Source: Acanthosoma haemorrhoidale (Eukaryota; Arthropoda; Insecta; Hemiptera; Acanthosomatidae). Taken from it: DNA of 64,000 nt. How positions within the stretch are numbered: position 1 is the first letter of the stretch; the number at the start of each line of letters is the position of its first letter. Positions 60,998-64,000 of the stretch are shown here, in pieces. The translations under genes and the position numbers were made by a program. Below the pieces are notes generated by a model. It did no database searches. It was not told the DNA's origin and saw only the letters and a list, made by a program, of their open reading frames with translations. Where the stretch lies: the NCBI GenBank assembly GCA_930367205.1, contig OV884011.1, positions 144,271,937 to 144,335,936 of the forward strand. The letters run 5' to 3'.

Positions 60998-63900
60998 AGC
61001 TTTGTTTTCCCTAACATGCTCACTGGAGTCCATAAGATATAAATTTGTTGCCTTTAATACCTTAAAGCACATTATAAACTCTCTTTCCACGCACTGTAAA
61101 ATAATTAAAAATCGCTGTAGTAAAACCAAAAATAAGAAATTAATCGTATATGTGCGGTCATTAATGACCCTTTTGATTCATATTTTCAAAAACAAGACAA
61201 AAAAAACTTAATCTTGAACGTAAGACAAGGCTATCATTAGGTTTTTTCCAACTGTCAGACATCCGTCCCAACACACTCAAAACCTAGTTTGAAAACGGTT
61301 TCTGATTGCTAAAACGATCCGAGGATTGGAGTAAGGACTAAGAATCAGAAACATATGAAGTCATTCTTCCCTCTTTGGCCGCTCACCGTAATAAAGAAGG
61401 TTAGAAATATCGTTAGAATCAATTTTTGTTATGTAACTCTTCACAACTTCAATTGAAAATTATTAATTGTTAAAAATATTTATTAGTAAACGTTATGTTA
61501 TTTATAATTTATAAAATAATTTTTTCTTAAATTACAAATTATTGGTGACTAAAAACTGCACGAAAACTAATTTTTGTACGAAGGAAATATTAATTCGAGT
61601 GCATTTAACATTGTACAACCTACATATTTAATATCTTTTACATATTAGATTAAAAATAAAAAGCAAAAGCTTCTCTAATAAAAAGAAAAAAAAATTCTAT
61701 TATTTTCAATCTAACAAACCGGCTCACAAACAAGTAATGCTTTTTGTAAAGATACCTTCTGAAATAGTCGAAAGTCAGTGATTAGAAAAAGTGTTCCAAA
61801 AATTTTTAAACCAATGATCGGGTGACTTATGCGCATGCTCAGTAAATAATCACTAACCGGTTTGAAACTGGTCCGTAATTCTTTGTTGGGGCAAACCTAT
61901 TAATGGTGATGAATGTGGAATAGCGCTGTATGTCTGGCTATGTATTTTTAGCTGATCTAGAATACTAGAGAATTTTGAAGGAAAGGACGCGACATCTGAT
62001 CATAAAGACTTGTCCTTGAATAGAAATATGTTGAGGATTCTGCGTGCTGCGTCGTTAAGATAGAGATCAGATAGTATCTCGACTCGGATATTCTAGTTAT
62101 TATATCTTATTTGGCAGTGTTATTTTTCAGTGGTAAGCTCCTTCGTCTGCAAATCTCAAATAAGTTTTAGTACTCTACATTTACTCAGCATTTTATATGC
62201 ATCGCAACTCAAGAAGGATTTTCTGGTTTTACAGACAGTACTTAAGCTGTTCTAAGGTAGCTGTTCAGTAGGAACGGGACATGGTAATGATCAGTTACAG
62301 TGAAAAGCTATAAACTGGTTTCATATTTCCAAACGGGAGTGATTTCCCTGAAACTACTTGACCCGTGACTATTGTGGTCTTGACTTCTCTATAACCAGTC
62401 GAACGTATCCAACCCTAACGGTTTTAACTAGAAACCTTTTCAGCTCTAGCAGTCTGTCTACGCATTTACAATAGTTACAGACTTACATACTGCTATTTTC
62501 TGCATATTTCTCCAAAAGCATTTAAGCATGAAATAAATTAGGAACGTTTCAGCATATGCTCATCATGTTTATTAAATCCTTTCGTATTCTTTTTCCAAAA
62601 AACGTTATTTTATTTATGTTTTTTTTTTTTTTTCATATTAATGATGAACCAGAGTTGAAGGGACCATCTAATATTATTCGCCCTTCTGTGGCAATGCTTG
62701 CCTGATTCAAACGTGAATGATAAATCTACACAATAGAAGCCAACCATAACGACAACAATCATTTACATATTTAATGTGGTTCCAGCTAATTTTTTCAACA
62801 TTTTAAAATTTGTTGAAAGGGTGTTCATTGTCCAAGATGATTCAGCAAATTAATCCTCATTGTGGGACACACCTCACAATTAATTTGAAGATGGCAATAT
62901 CGCATGGCAAAAAATAAAACTGTGGCAGTAGAAAAAGATTTATTATCCTCACAAACAATGTTTAATTTAATGTATATACATATCTGTATTTATTTCAGTT
63001 ATGAATATTAAAATATTTTAATCAAATATTATCAACATTCACAACACAATATTTGTTTACATTTTATCTTATTTTCAATTTTCGATTCATTATATATACG
63101 TTTTTTTATAATTGTTGATAACGCTTGACGAATGTTTTTTTTTTTTTTATGCAAACTGCGTTAAATTATAACCATGTCAAAATTAAGAACAGAATATTAT
63201 TGATCCATAATTCATGTACATAGAAATAATAGAGCTAGGGTCAATATAGCTCTAGACTGAATGAACTGCTGGTCAACGGCTATCCTTTATTGGCTGTTGG
63301 TTTGATATTTATTGCAGATATTGAATTCTCATAGAATTTATTGTCTCTTTCAAGTTTATGCGTCCTATTTTCTTCTGTCTTATTCCATTTATTATGTGAT
63401 ATATGCTTGAACTGATTCTTTTATTTAAGTCAGAATATTATTAAAATCATAATTCTCGCAGGAGTTTCATTATCGTTTTTAGGGTTTCGTCTTTGCTCTT
63501 TGCTTACTCCTTTGCTAAATTCTAAACATAAACATTTAGATGGTTTATTTAACATTATAACAAATTATAGCAGTATTAGAAACAATTTTGAAAAATACTG
63601 AAGCATAACCCTGATTTTGTGAAATGTGCCTTGAAATATAAACTTTTCGGGCTTCTAAGCTTTTTACCATCTATGGACGTAAAATTTGCCTTATTTCTAC
63701 CCAACTCTGTCAAATCCACCGTTTCCAACCCAATTGAATAATCTCTTACATAATTTAACCTAATATTTATAGTCCAATTAAATATTTTGGTTTAATATTT
63801 ATCAATATTTAAATTTTTGGCACATGGACACTGATTGTTTTTCATCGCATCTTATATCTATGTTTTTTTTGTAAATCTTCAAAAACCAACTATGACTATA

Positions 63901-64000
63901 TTTTTTGAATAAATTAAATTAAATTCTCCCGCATGGTGCTTGAACATGATTTGATTGAGTGCCAGGAGGATGTTATATGAGCCATATAATTCATATGGAC
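60998..64000. other. AT-rich DNA to the window end
   Basis: No ORF, RNA gene or repeat copy that I can support. T-runs of 13 to 16 bases occur near 62620 and 63137. Confidence 0.5.

Noticed and set aside
60825..61211. The 128-codon plus-strand ORF as a gene
   Set aside because: Its C-terminal half is lysine-rich AT background, no domain is visible, and another frame through the GC-rich part looks more protein-like.
1..64000. CRISPR arrays, operons, tRNA or rRNA genes
   Set aside because: No spaced direct repeats, no bacterial gene organisation, and no cloverleaf with intact boxes were found; the tRNA-like boxes found are in SINE-like contexts.

Overview
The window is eukaryotic and most likely from an insect, probably with a large hemipteran-type genome. 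The background is strongly AT-rich, and there are splice-bounded exons instead of operons. The best gene piece is a class A neuropeptide-receptor exon, and the repeats are typical arthropod ones (Jockey-type LINEs, mariner, Tc1-like, a solo LTR, tRNA-like SINEs). I see no bacterial, plasmid or CRISPR features, no rRNA and no convincing tRNA. The species assignment is inference.

Only one host coding exon is strongly supported. It is a plus-strand exon at 12696-13030 encoding the N-terminus, TM1, TM2 and the start of TM3 of a rhodopsin-like peptide GPCR, with a clean acceptor and a GTGAGT donor. I could not find the downstream exons in the remaining 51 kb, so much of the right side may be its intron. 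A few short GC-richer blocks (18431-18510, 22481-22577, 60899-60997) have splice signals plus plausible coding frames and are listed as low-confidence exon candidates.

Most other structure is transposon-derived. A nearly full-length but dead Jockey-type LINE (family A) lies on the minus strand at 5735-9967, with three 5'-truncated relatives at 33016-33573, 36815-37124 and 52035-52738. Two other LINE 3' ends (13617-14225 and 37125-37860, minus strand) end in T-runs that are their poly(A) tails; the second directly abuts a family A fragment. A solo LTR at 41966-42760 has perfect 5-bp target duplications, with relatives at 2829-3319 and 49351-49944. Transposase relics of Tc1-like (17360-17905) and mariner type (28628-29030) are present, and so is an unnamed arthropod transposon ORF (52850-53215) with an inverted second fragment at 53611-53720.

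Other signals are a 53-bp perfect inverted repeat, four G/C homopolymers of exactly 12 bases, an A56 tail on a short retrocopy, a recurring CTGAwrATGA-hairpin-(C)GAAA motif resembling a hammerhead core, a foldback element at 14503-14937, and a 360-bp dispersed repeat pair. I did not find a new multi-gene system. The remaining stretches are AT-rich DNA in which I see no supportable gene.
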